DNA of 64,000 bases from Halomonas sp. LR3S48. GTDB taxonomy: Bacteria > Pseudomonadota > Gammaproteobacteria > Pseudomonadales > Halomonadaceae. Position 1 is the first letter of the stretch. Every line of letters starts with the position of its first letter. Under the pieces are notes generated by a model that was not told the origin of the DNA, ran no database searches, and saw only the letters and a list, made by a program, of their open reading frames with translations. The position numbers were made by a program, and so were the translations under genes. The stretch is from the NCBI RefSeq assembly GCF_025725665.1, contig NZ_CP107009.1, positions 186,001-250,000 of the forward strand. The letters run 5' to 3'. Positions 1-8,805 of this stretch are shown here, piece by piece.

Positions 1-770
1 CAGGCCATCAGCAGCGGTAGCAGCACGGCGGGGCGGAAGGCGCCGCCTGTGGCAATGGAAGTCAGGCCGGTATAGCTGCGCGCCGCCTCGAAGCCAGCCA
101 GGTTGATCAGGCGGAACAGCTCGGTGGGATTGAGCAGCAGCAGCCAGGGCAGCCAGTCGCCACCCTGCTTGACGCTGACGAGCAGGGCCAGCAGGGCCAG
201 GTCGAACACCAGCACGAACAGGAACCACACCACCAGCGCCAGGCCGGCGGCGCGAGCCTTCTCGCTCACCCACACGCTGATCAGGTAGGCGAAGGCGATG
301 AACACCCAGCCCAGCAGCACGCTGCTGGCGATCAGCAGGCCCATGCCGGCGGCGAGCTCGCCCAGCGCCACGCCCTCGGCGCCCAGTGCGATCACCACGC
401 CTGCAATGCCGAAGCCCAGCGCCGTGGCGCTGCCCAGTATCAAGCCGTGGCCGAGGAACTTGCCCAGCAGCAGCGAGCTGCGGCTGACGGGATAGGTGAG
501 CAGCAGCAGCAATGTGCCCGCCTCCTGCTCGCCGACCACGGCGTCGTAGGCCAGCAGCAGGGCGATCAGCGGGATCAGGAACACCGCCAGGGTGGCCAGG
601 CTCACCAGCGTGGTGGCCAGCGAGGTGAAGCCCAGTCCGCCGCTGGCGGCGGCGCCGAACCAGGCGATGCCCACGGCGAGCAGCGCCAGCACCAGGGTAA
701 TGGCCAGCACCCAGCGGTTGCGCATACCGTCGCGGAACTCCTTGCCGGCCAGGGTCAGGATGGCGTTCAT
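1..770 (-). CDS. nosY: NosY, ABC permease for NosZ copper-site maturation (partial)
   Basis: Reading leftwards from the ATG complement at 770, an open frame runs off the left edge after about 256 codons without a stop. It begins MNAILTLAGKEFRDGMRN and is rich in hydrophobic stretches, as expected of the six-helix NosY permease. The cytoplasmic EQEAGTLLLLLTYPVSR segment is typical of the ABC-2/NosY group. NosY pairs with the ATPase NosF and the periplasmic NosD to deliver sulfur for assembly of the CuZ site of nitrous oxide reductase. Its start overlaps the nosF stop by ATGA, so the two are translationally coupled. Only the C-terminal end, and any following nosL, is missing from view. Confidence 0.9.
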   Translation of the reverse strand, partial: MNAILTLAGKEFRDGMRNRWVLAITLVLALLAVGIAWFGAAASGGLGFTSLATTLVSLATLAVFLIPLIALLLAYDAVVGEQEAGTLLLLLTYPVSRSSLLLGKFLGHGLILGSATALGFGIAGVVIALGAEGVALGELAAGMGLLIASSVLLGWVFIAFAYLISVWVSEKARAAGLALVVWFLFVLVFDLALLALLVSVKQGGDWLPWLLLLNPTELFRLINLAGFEAARSYTGLTSIATGGAFRPAVLLPLLMA

Positions 771-1702
771 TGGGCGTCTCCTCGTTCACGGGGCGCGAGC
801 CCGGCGGAGAAATGGGTGTACAGGTGTTCCAGCGTGGGCGGCAGCAGTTCGACATCCTCGACACCGGGCTGGGCGGTGAGGTGGCGCAGCACGGCGAGCT
901 TGGCGTCGGCCGGTACCGAGAGCGACACCTCGTGGCCGTTGAGCGGACGCGCCTGGATGCGCGAGTCGTTCCAGGGCCGCTGCCAGTCGGCGCCTTCCAG
1001 CCGGCCGCGGGCGCGAATGGTCGTCGGCAGTGCGGCTTCGGCACGCAGGGTCTCGAGGCTGCCCAGTGCCAGGCGGCGGCCCCCGCCGAGGATCAGCGCG
1101 CGGTCGATGTAGGGCTCCACCCCCGGCAGCACGTGGGAGGAGAGCAGCACCGTGCAGCCGCGCTCGCGCAGGCTGCGCACCGTCTCGTAGAAATCTCGGG
1201 TGGCGGCGGGGTCGAGCCCGGTAGTGGGTTCGTCGAGCAGCAGCAGGCGCGGCTCGCCGAGCAGCGCCTGGGCCAGGCCGAGGCGCTGGCGCATGCCCTT
1301 GGAGTAGGTCTTCACGCGGCGTTTGGCCGCCGCGCCCAGGCCGACCTGCTCAAGCAGGTCGGCCACCTGGCGGCGGTCGACGCGCTTGAGCCGGGCAAAG
1401 AAATCCAGCACCTCGCGGCCGCTGAGCTGTTCGTAGAAGCTGACGTTCTCGGGCAGGTAGCCCAAGCGTCGGCGCAGCGTCTCGGCATGGGCACCGTCGG
1501 GGGCGCCGCCGAGTACGGAAATCGAACCCGCGCTGGGCGAGAGCAGCCCCAGGATCAGCTTCATGGTGGTGGTCTTGCCGGCGCCGTTATGGCCGAGCAG
1601 GGCGAGCACCTCGCCCTCGCTGACCGTGAGGTCGAGGGCGTCGAGGCGCACCACGTCGCCGTCGCGCCGGGTCACGCCGTGGAATTCGATCACCGCGGTC
1701 AT
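767..1702 (-). CDS. nosF: NosF, ABC ATPase of the nitrous oxide reductase maturation complex
   Basis: A 311-residue ABC ATPase starting MTAVIEFHGVTRRDG. It shows Walker A GHNGAGKTTT, the signature YSKGMRQRLGLAQAL, Walker B LLLLDEPTTGLD and the H-loop SSH. The 120-residue tail after the ATPase core is typical of NosF. It powers the NosDFY complex that supplies sulfur to the CuZ cluster of NosZ. The start at 1702 is chosen because its ATG overlaps the nosD stop by ATGA; a longer open frame exists upstream but would run back through nosD. The nosY start overlaps its stop in the same manner. Confidence 0.95.
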   Translation of the reverse strand: MTAVIEFHGVTRRDGDVVRLDALDLTVSEGEVLALLGHNGAGKTTTMKLILGLLSPSAGSISVLGGAPDGAHAETLRRRLGYLPENVSFYEQLSGREVLDFFARLKRVDRRQVADLLEQVGLGAAAKRRVKTYSKGMRQRLGLAQALLGEPRLLLLDEPTTGLDPAATRDFYETVRSLRERGCTVLLSSHVLPGVEPYIDRALILGGGRRLALGSLETLRAEAALPTTIRARGRLEGADWQRPWNDSRIQARPLNGHEVSLSVPADAKLAVLRHLTAQPGVEDVELLPPTLEHLYTHFSAGLAPRERGDAQ

Positions 1703-3009
1703 GTGTCGGTGTCTCCGAAGTCGGGTTCTGTCATCAGGGGGGCGCTGTCCTTCACGCCCTGGGGGCGGAAGACGGGGAACTGGCGCTGCACCCAGCGCAG
1801 GGTCAGCACCGCGGGGCTGTGCATCAGCAGCCGCGCGACGGGGTAGCGCCACAGCAGGCGGTCCATGGCGTCGTTGGGCTCGTAGGCCGTGTCGCCGGTA
1901 CCGTCACCGGACAGGTCCCAGCCCAGGTAGTCGCTCCAGTAGTTGCCGCGGCCCTCCTCCGACCACTCCTGGGTGCGCGTGGCGACGTACATCACCTGCT
2001 GGCGGTTGTCGACGAAGGCGTTGCCTACCACCGTGTTGTCCTCGGAACCGGCGGTGAGGTGAATGCCGATGTCGCTGCCGGCCAGGCGGTTGCCCTCGAA
2101 GCGGTTGAACTGGGCGTTGTAGACGAACAGCGCCTTGCCTTCGGCACCGCTGACCATACCCTCGCCACTGGCGTCCAGCGCCTGGCGTATGCCGCTGATG
2201 CGATTGCCGCGCAGCGTGGAGTAGGTGATGTTGTTCATCAGGATGCCGTAGTTGAGGTCGCCCTCGGAGCGGTTGTTCACTACCGTCAGGTGGCGTGACT
2301 GCATCAGCGCATAGCCGGTGCGGGTGTTGCGGGTCAGGTTCTCTTCCACGCGGTTGTCGTGGGCGTACATGTAGTGCACGCCATAGCGCAGGTCCTGCAT
2401 CCGGTTGCCGCGCAGCAGGCTCTGGCTGCTGCTGTCGATGTAGATGCCGTCGCGCACCTCGCGGATGTCGTTGCCCTCGATCCGCGCGTCGCGCACGTTG
2501 TACAGGTGGATGCCGTTGCCACGATCCTGCGAGCGCAGCGAGGTGTCGCCGCGAATGACGTTGTCGAGCACTTCCACCTCATTGGCAGCATCGAGCCGGA
2601 TGCCGAAGCCAGGACCCTCGAGGCGCGAACGGCGAATGACGCTGCCGGTAGCGGTGCGTTCCACCAGGATGCCGGTATCCATGGCGGTGAGATCGCGGCC
2701 CCAGTTCTCGACGGTGAGGCCGTCGATCACGCTAGCGGGGGCGACGACGATCACGCCATGGCCGCTGCCGCCGGCATCGATCACGGCGCCGGGCTCGGCC
2801 TCCACGCTCAGCGTGCGGTCGAGGGTGAGCGGGCCGGGATAGCGGCCCGCGGGCAGCAGCAGGCGATCGCCGTCACTGGCCCGTTCGACCAGCGGCTGCA
2901 GCGATTCGCCCGGGCTGGCCTGCCAATCGGCGGCCAGCGCCCCGCCCGGCATCATCAGCCAGGCGGTCAGAATCAGGATCAGGACGCCGAGGATCGGTCG
3001 TCGGGTCAT
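1699..3009 (-). CDS. nosD: NosD, periplasmic beta-helix maturation protein
   Basis: A 436-residue protein with a Sec signal peptide (MTRRPILGVLILILTAWLMM, cleavage probably after GGALA). The mature part consists of right-handed beta-helix (CASH-type) repeats rich in N, G and R, such as GNGIHLYN, DGIYIDSSS and YGILMNN. The NYWSDYLGWD block near the C-terminus is characteristic of NosD. NosD works in the periplasm with the NosFY transporter to build the CuZ site of nitrous oxide reductase. It lies 48 bp downstream of nosZ and overlaps nosF by 4 bp, forming one operon. Confidence 0.95.
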   Translation of the reverse strand: MTRRPILGVLILILTAWLMMPGGALAADWQASPGESLQPLVERASDGDRLLLPAGRYPGPLTLDRTLSVEAEPGAVIDAGGSGHGVIVVAPASVIDGLTVENWGRDLTAMDTGILVERTATGSVIRRSRLEGPGFGIRLDAANEVEVLDNVIRGDTSLRSQDRGNGIHLYNVRDARIEGNDIREVRDGIYIDSSSQSLLRGNRMQDLRYGVHYMYAHDNRVEENLTRNTRTGYALMQSRHLTVVNNRSEGDLNYGILMNNITYSTLRGNRISGIRQALDASGEGMVSGAEGKALFVYNAQFNRFEGNRLAGSDIGIHLTAGSEDNTVVGNAFVDNRQQVMYVATRTQEWSEEGRGNYWSDYLGWDLSGDGTGDTAYEPNDAMDRLLWRYPVARLLMHSPAVLTLRWVQRQFPVFRPQGVKDSAPLMTEPDFGDTDT

Positions 3010-3057
3010 ACGTTTCTCCGAAAACTCGGGGCCGGGCTTGCCCGGCCCCGAGGGCTA

Positions 3058-4932
3058 TCAGGCCTTCTCGACCAGCATGCGGCCGGTCATTTCCATGTGC
3101 ATGGCGTGACAGAACCAGTTGCAGTAGTACCAGAACACCCCGGGCTTATCGGCGACGAAGGTGACGCTGGCGGTCTGCTGCGGGCCGACTTCCATCTGCG
3201 CGCCGTGGTTGACCATGCAGAAACCGTGGGTCAGGTCCTCCACCCGGTCGAGGTTGGTGACCACCACGGTGACTTCGTCACCCTGCTTGACCTTGAACTC
3301 GGTCAGGCCGAACGTCGGCGCGACGGAGGTCATGTAGACGCGCACCTTGTTGCCATCGCGAATCACCTTGTTCTCGCGCTCGACATCGACGCCATCGGCC
3401 TGGGCCATGGCGATGGTATCGGCGAAGAAGGGGTCGTCACGCCGCCATACGCGCAGCGGGTCGATCTGGTCGGCGCGCACCAGGATGCAGTCGTGCGGCT
3501 CGGCGTAGGTCGGGCCGTCGTGCACCAGCTTCATCTCGTCGCCACTGATGTCGATCAACTGGTCGTTCTCGGGGCGCAGCGGGCCCACCGGCAGGAAGCG
3601 GTCCTTGGAGAACTTGCACAGCACCACCAGCCACTTGCCGTCGGCATCGCGCGACTCGGTGAGGCTGGCGTGGTTGTGGCCGGGCTGGTAGTGCACGTCC
3701 AGCTTCTGGCGGATGTAGTTCACCTCTTCGCCGTTGTAGTGGCGAATGGCGTCCTCGATGTTCCACTTGGCCACCTGGCTGTCGATGAACAGCGTGGTGT
3801 AGGCATACCCGCGGCCGTCGAAGGTGGTGTGAAGCGGCCCCAGGCCCAGCTCGGGCTCGCCGACCACGGTATCGCGCGGCTCGATGGCGTCGTCGAACAG
3901 CTGCGGCAGCCTGTCGATCGCGATGATGGTCACGGTCGGCGACAGCTTGCCGTTGGCCATGAAGTACTTGCCGTCCGGCGAGGTGTTCAGGCCGTGCGGG
4001 TTCTTGGGCACCGGGATGTAGCGGGTCAACTGGGAGCCCTTGCGGCCGTCGAGTACCGGCACCGGGGAGTCTCCCAGGGTCTCGTACTGGCCGGCGGCGA
4101 CGGCGGCTTCGATCGCGTCGACGTCGAACACCACGACCCAGTCACGCTCGGCGCGCATGGTGTCGGCGAGCGTCACGCCCTTCTCGGAGTTGTAGCAGGT
4201 CGCAGCGACGAAGCGGCCGGTGTAGTCGGCGTCGGTGTTGTCGAGGTTGCCATCGACGATCACCTGCCAGGCCACGTCCATGCTCTCCGCGTCCACCGCG
4301 TTGAACATGGTCCAGTAATTCTCGGGATTCTCCAGGTCGCGGCCGTCGTTGACCTGCGGAATCGGCATCTCGGCGTTGCAGAACACGTACTTGGTGTGCG
4401 GCACCTTCTGCAGGCGCAGGCCGTGGATCGCCTGGACGTTGGGGATGGTGGTGATCTTGTCCGTCTTCATGATGTCGAGACGGATGCGTGCCACGCGGGT
4501 ATTGGCCTTGTCATTGATGAACAGGTACTTGCCGTCGTAGTGGCCGTCGGTCATCGAGACGTGGGGGTGGTGGCTGTCGCCGTTGAGGAAGCGTGCGGAC
4601 TCGCCCAGGATGCGCTTGGACTCGTTGCTGATGCCCCAACCGGTGGCACTGTCCGCGTTGAACACCGGAATGCGCATCAGCTCGCGCATGGAGGGCACGC
4701 CCAGCACGCGCACCTCGCCTGAATGACCGCCGCTCCAGAAACCGTAGTATTCGTCGAGCTCGCCCGGCGCCACGCTGCCTTCGGCGGCGCCGGCGGCCTG
4801 GGCCTGGCGGCTAGCCATCAGCGCGCTGGCGCCGAAGCCGCTGGCCAGGCCGGCCCCGGCAACGCCGGTTACCGCGCTGTTGCGCAGGAAGTGCCGGCGA
4901 CCGAGATTCTCGATCTGCTTCTTGTCACTCAT
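3058..4932 (-). CDS. nosZ: NosZ, nitrous oxide reductase
   Basis: A 624-residue multicopper enzyme that reduces N2O to N2 in the periplasm, the last step of denitrification. The N-terminus carries a twin-arginine signal (GRRHFLRN, residues 11-18) followed by a hydrophobic stretch ending near SRQAQAAG, which makes it a clade I, Tat-exported NosZ. The N-terminal propeller contains the histidine-rich CuZ ligands (for example [26 protein letters not shown]). The C-terminal cupredoxin domain ends with the CuA motif [16 protein letters not shown]. An AGAGG Shine-Dalgarno lies about 7 nt before the ATG. Only 3 bp separate it from the nosR stop. Confidence 0.98.
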   Translation of the reverse strand: MSDKKQIENLGRRHFLRNSAVTGVAGAGLASGFGASALMASRQAQAAGAAEGSVAPGELDEYYGFWSGGHSGEVRVLGVPSMRELMRIPVFNADSATGWGISNESKRILGESARFLNGDSHHPHVSMTDGHYDGKYLFINDKANTRVARIRLDIMKTDKITTIPNVQAIHGLRLQKVPHTKYVFCNAEMPIPQVNDGRDLENPENYWTMFNAVDAESMDVAWQVIVDGNLDNTDADYTGRFVAATCYNSEKGVTLADTMRAERDWVVVFDVDAIEAAVAAGQYETLGDSPVPVLDGRKGSQLTRYIPVPKNPHGLNTSPDGKYFMANGKLSPTVTIIAIDRLPQLFDDAIEPRDTVVGEPELGLGPLHTTFDGRGYAYTTLFIDSQVAKWNIEDAIRHYNGEEVNYIRQKLDVHYQPGHNHASLTESRDADGKWLVVLCKFSKDRFLPVGPLRPENDQLIDISGDEMKLVHDGPTYAEPHDCILVRADQIDPLRVWRRDDPFFADTIAMAQADGVDVERENKVIRDGNKVRVYMTSVAPTFGLTEFKVKQGDEVTVVVTNLDRVEDLTHGFCMVNHGAQMEVGPQQTASVTFVADKPGVFWYYCNWFCHAMHMEMTGRMLVEKA

Positions 4933-4935
4933 GGT

Positions 4936-7083
4936 TCAGTCCTCTTGGTGGGTCGGAATACGCTGCAGCCGGTCGACGGCATTGGCGGGTTCGTGAATCT
5001 CGACGCGGCCCTTGTCGCCCGATACGCGCGCCGCTTTCTCGTAGCGCTTGCGGCGCTTGATCATCGGAGGGCAGCGACGGTCGTCGTGGTAGGTGATCTG
5101 GCAGTCGAGGCAGTAGTGGCACTCGTTGGCGTTGATGCGGCCGTCAGGATGGATGGCGGCCACTTCGCATTCGTTGGCACAGATCTGGCAGGGCGTGCCG
5201 CAGCTGCCGCGATGACGCTTGAGCCAGTCGAACAGGCGCAGGCGGGCGGGGATGGCGAGTCCCGCGCCCAGCGGGCAGATGTAGCGGCAGTAGGCCTTGT
5301 GGGTGAAGGCCGAGATCGCGACCAGGCCCAGCGCGTAGAGCAGGAAGCCCCATTCGCGCTGGAAGCGCAGGGTGATGGCGGTCTTGAACGGCTCCACCTC
5401 GGCGTAGCGCTCGGCGGTGCCCAGCGAATGCAGCGAGACGGCGAACAGCGCCAGCAGGATGATGTACTTGATCGCCCACAGCCGTTCGTGCAGGCCGAAG
5501 GGCAATTCATACTGCCTGACGCCCAGCTTGCGTGCGGCCTTGTTGACCAGGTCCTGCAGTGCGCCGAAGGGGCACAGCCAGCCGCAGAACACACCGCGAC
5601 CCCATAGCAGCAGGCTCACCGCCACGAACGACCAGAGGATAAACATCATCGGGTCGATCAGAAACGACCCCCAACTGAAGCCGGTGATCAGCGAGTTGGT
5701 GAAGGTAAGCACGTTGACGACGGAGAGCTGCGCCAGCGAGTACCAGCCGATGAATACCAGCGTGTAGACCAGGAAACCCAGGCGCAGCGGACGCATGATC
5801 CGCGGGTAGCGCACCAGCACGTCCTGGAACAGCATGATGCCGGTGAGTACCACCAGGCCGGCACCAAGGATGGCGATCTGGAACGCCTTGTCGCGCCACA
5901 CCTGGACCCAGATCGGCTCCTCCTTGGGGGCCTCGGGCCGTTCGATGTAAGACTCGGGCACGCTGTAGTCGGCGCTGAAGCGGCTGAACTCGGTATCCAG
6001 CGGGCCGGAGGCGCGGCGCACCAGCAGCTCCAGCTGCCAAGGCCGGCCGGGGTCGAAGGCGGCACCCTCGCGAATGATGAAGATGTCGCGCTCGGCGAAG
6101 TCGGGCGCGCCTTCGATGCCGAGGCTGCCCAGGCGGATGTGATCGCTGTCGTGGAAGCTGACGGTGGCGTTGCCCTGGCTGAGTTCGAGGCGGTCGAAGA
6201 TGCCGCCGCGCACGTAACCCGAGCCCTTGAAGGAGTAGTCGCCGCGGCCCATCACGGCGATGGCGTGCTCGCCCTCGCCGAGCTCCGCCATCAGTCGCTC
6301 GTAGCCGGTGTCGCCCAGCAGGTTGCGGCCGGCGGTGGGCGGGTTGAGGTAGGTGTAGAACAGCTCGATGAAGGGGCGCTCAGCAGGCTGCGGCGTATGC
6401 AGGTAGTGTTCCGCGGGCGTGCCGACGAAAGCCTCGTCCACTTCGCCATGAGTCAGTTGAAAACGACGGATGGTGCCGTCGCCGGTGAGCGTCTCCCAAT
6501 CGGCGGGGGCATAGACGTCCGCGAGTACCCGAGCCGCCGGCATGGCGGAGGGATCGGCGATCAACCCCTGCTCGGCGGCGACCCTGCGCGCGGCGCGCAG
6601 GATGGTGTCGCTGACCACGATGACGGTAACGGTGGCGCCGGAGATGGCGTCCAGATTGTCGCCCACTTTCAGGCGGTCGTTGACGTGGGCGCCAACGTGC
6701 GCATCGGCGAACCCCTCCAGCTTCGTCTCGGGAATACCCACCAGCATGATGGGCTCCTCATGGGAGAGGATATCCGCCAGGACGATGCGGCCTTCCAGAT
6801 CGATGCCTACCAGCAGGTTGACCGGCTTGCCCGAATAGGCGGGGATGGGGGCGATATCGACGCTCTCGAAGACGTAGCCCAGCGGCGCATTGGCATCATC
6901 CAGCACCGTCATGGTGGGAAGGGTGCCCTCGGCTTCGCTCAACCTGGTCGCCTCGGGAAAGCCGGGGCGAACCTGCTCCAGCTCGATGGCCATGGCCGGC
7001 AGGGTGAACAGCAGCATCAGCAGACCGATCAGCCAGGTGTGGGCCAGGGGAGACGGGGCGCTGCGCCGGGTAGGCATGGGCAT
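4936..7083 (-). CDS. nosR: NosR, membrane flavoprotein/ferredoxin for N2O respiration
   Basis: A polytopic protein needed for nosZ expression and electron supply to NosZ. From the N-terminus it has a signal segment, a periplasmic FMN-binding domain with the flavinylation motif SGATVT near residue 150, several transmembrane helices, two CP motifs (CGWLCPFGAL, CRYICPLGAG) and a polyferredoxin region (CQICANECE and CHYCLDCQ). The start is placed at 7083 (MPMPTRRSAPS, 715 residues) because an AAGGA lies 8 nt upstream. A start at 7125 adds 14 residues (MSHLFEALQVRKQG) but has no ribosome-binding site. A FNR/DNR-like site lies at 7194-7207. Confidence 0.93.
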   Translation of the reverse strand: MPMPTRRSAPSPLAHTWLIGLLMLLFTLPAMAIELEQVRPGFPEATRLSEAEGTLPTMTVLDDANAPLGYVFESVDIAPIPAYSGKPVNLLVGIDLEGRIVLADILSHEEPIMLVGIPETKLEGFADAHVGAHVNDRLKVGDNLDAISGATVTVIVVSDTILRAARRVAAEQGLIADPSAMPAARVLADVYAPADWETLTGDGTIRRFQLTHGEVDEAFVGTPAEHYLHTPQPAERPFIELFYTYLNPPTAGRNLLGDTGYERLMAELGEGEHAIAVMGRGDYSFKGSGYVRGGIFDRLELSQGNATVSFHDSDHIRLGSLGIEGAPDFAERDIFIIREGAAFDPGRPWQLELLVRRASGPLDTEFSRFSADYSVPESYIERPEAPKEEPIWVQVWRDKAFQIAILGAGLVVLTGIMLFQDVLVRYPRIMRPLRLGFLVYTLVFIGWYSLAQLSVVNVLTFTNSLITGFSWGSFLIDPMMFILWSFVAVSLLLWGRGVFCGWLCPFGALQDLVNKAARKLGVRQYELPFGLHERLWAIKYIILLALFAVSLHSLGTAERYAEVEPFKTAITLRFQREWGFLLYALGLVAISAFTHKAYCRYICPLGAGLAIPARLRLFDWLKRHRGSCGTPCQICANECEVAAIHPDGRINANECHYCLDCQITYHDDRRCPPMIKRRKRYEKAARVSGDKGRVEIHEPANAVDRLQRIPTHQED

Positions 7084-7193
7084 TCCTTGTTTCCTTACCT
7101 GCAGGGCCTCGAAGAGGTGGCTCATTGAACAGGCATGTGAAATATGACTTTTGTTGCTGAGGCCTATCTTGCCAGCTGCTCCTGGCGCTGGAA

Positions 7194-7207
7194 TTGACGT
7201 GGGTCAT
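7194..7207 (-). promoter_or_regulatory. FNR/DNR-type site upstream of nosR
   Basis: TTGAC-GTGG-GTCAT matches the FNR/DNR family motif TTGAY-N4-RTCAA at all but the last base. If it acts as a class II site centred at -41.5, transcription of nosR would start near 7159, with CAAGAT as a poor -10. No separate promoter is obvious between it and nosR. Whether FNR or an NO-responsive DNR/NNR protein binds cannot be read from the sequence. Confidence 0.6.
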
Positions 7208-7331
7208 GGCCCGAGTGATGAAAGCCGAAGCTCTGTGGGTAGCCCTAAAGGGGTAGGCGGCGTGACGGAGCGAAAGGCACCGGAACCGGAAGAGCGGGGA
7301 GGAAGAGCGGAAGAGATGGCCGAAAAAAGAC

Positions 7332-7365
7332 GGGGCGCCATGCCGCGAATGCGGCATGGCGCCCC
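7332..7365. terminator. Bidirectional intrinsic terminator
   Basis: A perfect 15-bp stem (7332-7346 with 7351-7365) closes a GAAT loop. It is followed by TTTAT on the plus strand and by GTCTTTTTT on the minus strand. It lies just downstream of the cytochrome c5 gene read on the minus strand and should end that transcript. The 200 bp between it and nosR hold only the FNR/DNR-like site. Confidence 0.85.
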
Positions 7366-7407
7366 TTTATCAGGCTTGCAAGACGCCGAGCCTGAGTGCG
7401 AATTGGC

Positions 7408-7719
7408 TTACAGCACCGGTTCGACCATGTAGTCGACTGCGGCCTGGACTTCCTCGTCGCTCAGGCCCATCTGGCCACCCTTGGGTGGCATGGCGCCGAT
7501 GCCCTCGATGGCGTGGGTGTAGAGCGTGTCGATGCCCTGCTCCATGCGCGGTGCCCAGGCATCCGCGTCGCCGCGGATCGGGGCGCCGGCGGCGCCGGTC
7601 ATGTGGCAGGCCATGCAAGCCTGGTTGTACACCGCCTCGCCGTCGGCTTCTGCCTGGGCGGTGGCGGCAAATACCAGGCTGGCGGCACCGGCGAGCAGGG
7701 CGGCAGTCAACTTCTTCAT
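7408..7719 (-). CDS. Cytochrome c5-like periplasmic monoheme protein
   Basis: A 103-residue c-type cytochrome with a Sec signal peptide (MKKLTAALLAGAASLVFAATAQA). The single heme site is CMACH at residues 35-39, and MPPKGG near residue 77 supplies the distal methionine. Size and motif spacing fit the cytochrome c5/c555 family of small electron carriers. Next to nosR it is a plausible electron donor to the denitrification reductases, but that is context only. AGGAG precedes the ATG and a strong terminator follows the gene, so it looks monocistronic. Confidence 0.88.
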   Translation of the reverse strand: MKKLTAALLAGAASLVFAATAQAEADGEAVYNQACMACHMTGAAGAPIRGDADAWAPRMEQGIDTLYTHAIEGIGAMPPKGGQMGLSDEEVQAAVDYMVEPVL

Positions 7720-7824
7720 GGTTTTCTCCTGATGCTTTCTAGTTCACGGTTAAGCCAGTACAGAGCGAAAGGAGTCCGCTTGGCGTCTGGTCTCGATTTA
7801 GAGCCAAAGCTAATCTTGGCACAA

Positions 7825-8271
7825 TCAGGCGGGGCTGGTGGCGATCTGCATCAAGCGGGCGAGCTGTGGCTGTCGCCTGCCGAGCATGTCGGCCAACGTA
7901 TATTGATCGAGGACGCCCATGAAGGCATCCATGGCCTCATTGAGAATTGGCTTGAGTCGGCAGGCCGGGGTAATGACGCAGTCATTGCTGTCGCGGAAGC
8001 ATTCCACCAGGCCGAGCTCGTGCTCGGTGTCCCTTACCAGTCCGCCGAGGGTGATCTCCTCCGGTCGGCGATTGAGCAGCAGCCCACCGTTCTTGCCGCG
8101 GATGGTGGTGATGTAGCCGCGGTGGCTGAGGTCCTGCACCACCTTCATCAGATGGTTGCGCGAGACACCGAAGCTCTCTGCGATTTCATGGATCGTGGAG
8201 CGTTCCTCGCCCTTGACGGCCAGGAAGATCAGCACGCGCAACGCATAGTCGGTATAGCGGGTCAGGTGCAT
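7825..8271 (-). CDS. nsrR: NsrR, Rrf2-family nitric oxide-sensing repressor
   Basis: A 148-residue Rrf2-family regulator starting MHLTRYTDYALRVLIFLA. A winged helix (IHEIAESFGVSRNHLMKVVQDL) is followed by three cysteines at residues 91, 98 and 104 in the context ECFRDSNDCVITPACRLK, which closely resembles the iron-sulfur ligand region of NsrR. NsrR normally represses NO-detoxification genes until its cluster is nitrosylated. A perfect FNR box at 8290-8303 ends about 19 bp before the start codon, and an AGCAT-N10-ATGCT inverted repeat (8296-8315) may be its own operator. Confidence 0.92.
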   Translation of the reverse strand: MHLTRYTDYALRVLIFLAVKGEERSTIHEIAESFGVSRNHLMKVVQDLSHRGYITTIRGKNGGLLLNRRPEEITLGGLVRDTEHELGLVECFRDSNDCVITPACRLKPILNEAMDAFMGVLDQYTLADMLGRRQPQLARLMQIATSPA

Positions 8272-8289
8272 GGCAAGTCCGTTATTGGC

Positions 8290-8303
8290 TTGATAAGCAT
8301 CAA
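8290..8303 (-). promoter_or_regulatory. Consensus FNR box overlapping the nsrR promoter
   Basis: TTGAT-AAGC-ATCAA is a perfect FNR-type palindrome. It ends only about 19 bp before the nsrR start codon, so a class II activator position would put the transcription start inside the gene. Its location therefore suits repression, or an overlap with the nsrR start site, better than activation. An overlapping AGCAT-N10-ATGCT inverted repeat could be an NsrR autoregulatory site; that part is speculative. Confidence 0.65.
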
Positions 8304-8313
8304 TTTAAGTATG

Positions 8314-8754
8314 CTAAAACCTTCTTATCATAACAGTGCTGCTCGCCTCGTGGCGTCCGGCGCCCAGGGGTGTGGCATCGGGTCGCGTCCAGACGAAAGC
8401 GGCTACACAGCAGAAGATCGCTGCCGTCGCGCCCAGTACGTAGCCGGATGCGCCGCTCACCCATAGTATCAGCCAGCTCAGGGCCAGCAGTATCGCCGCC
8501 ATGCGCTTGGCATGCCTGGGAACGGCACGCTGGAGCTGCCAGGCCTGCAGTATCGGCCCCAACCGCGGATGCTGCCACAGCCAGCGCGCCAGGCGCGGCG
8601 AGCCCTTGGGGGCCGCCCAAGCAGCGAGCAGCAGGAACGGCGTGGTCGGCAGCAGCGGGAGCACGGCCCCGACGGCTCCCAGGCCGATACAGCCGTAGGC
8701 CAGGGTGAGCCAGGCCAGGCGTGAAGCATTGTTCCTCATGGCTCCGTTTCTCAT
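8314..8754 (-). CDS. YbaN/DUF454 family inner membrane protein
   Basis: A 146-residue protein with the DUF454 (YbaN) signature: LGAVGAVLPLLPTTPFLLLAAWAAPKGSPRLARWL near residues 26-60, followed by two more hydrophobic helices. The biochemical role of the family is not established. ATG codons at 8754 and 8739 both have purine-rich sequence upstream; the first is used here. It lies directly upstream of nsrR on the same strand with a 42-bp gap holding the FNR box, and diverges from the nnrS-like gene at 8806. Confidence 0.8.
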   Translation of the reverse strand: MRNGAMRNNASRLAWLTLAYGCIGLGAVGAVLPLLPTTPFLLLAAWAAPKGSPRLARWLWQHPRLGPILQAWQLQRAVPRHAKRMAAILLALSWLILWVSGASGYVLGATAAIFCCVAAFVWTRPDATPLGAGRHEASSTVMIRRF

Positions 8755-8805
8755 GGCTCCCTCGCGCCGGTTCCCAGCGACGGTACTAAGTAGTATTTTA
8801 TATAC

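Noticed and set aside
2359..4722. A 787-codon open frame antisense to nosD and nosZ
   Set aside because: Its product is low-complexity (V, H, D, A, G), typical of the antisense of GC-rich genes; nosD and nosZ on the other strand are unmistakable.
7151..7432. A plus-strand open frame between nosR and the cytochrome c5 gene
   Set aside because: It runs through the strong terminator at 7332-7365 and into the end of the cytochrome gene, and its product has no recognisable features.
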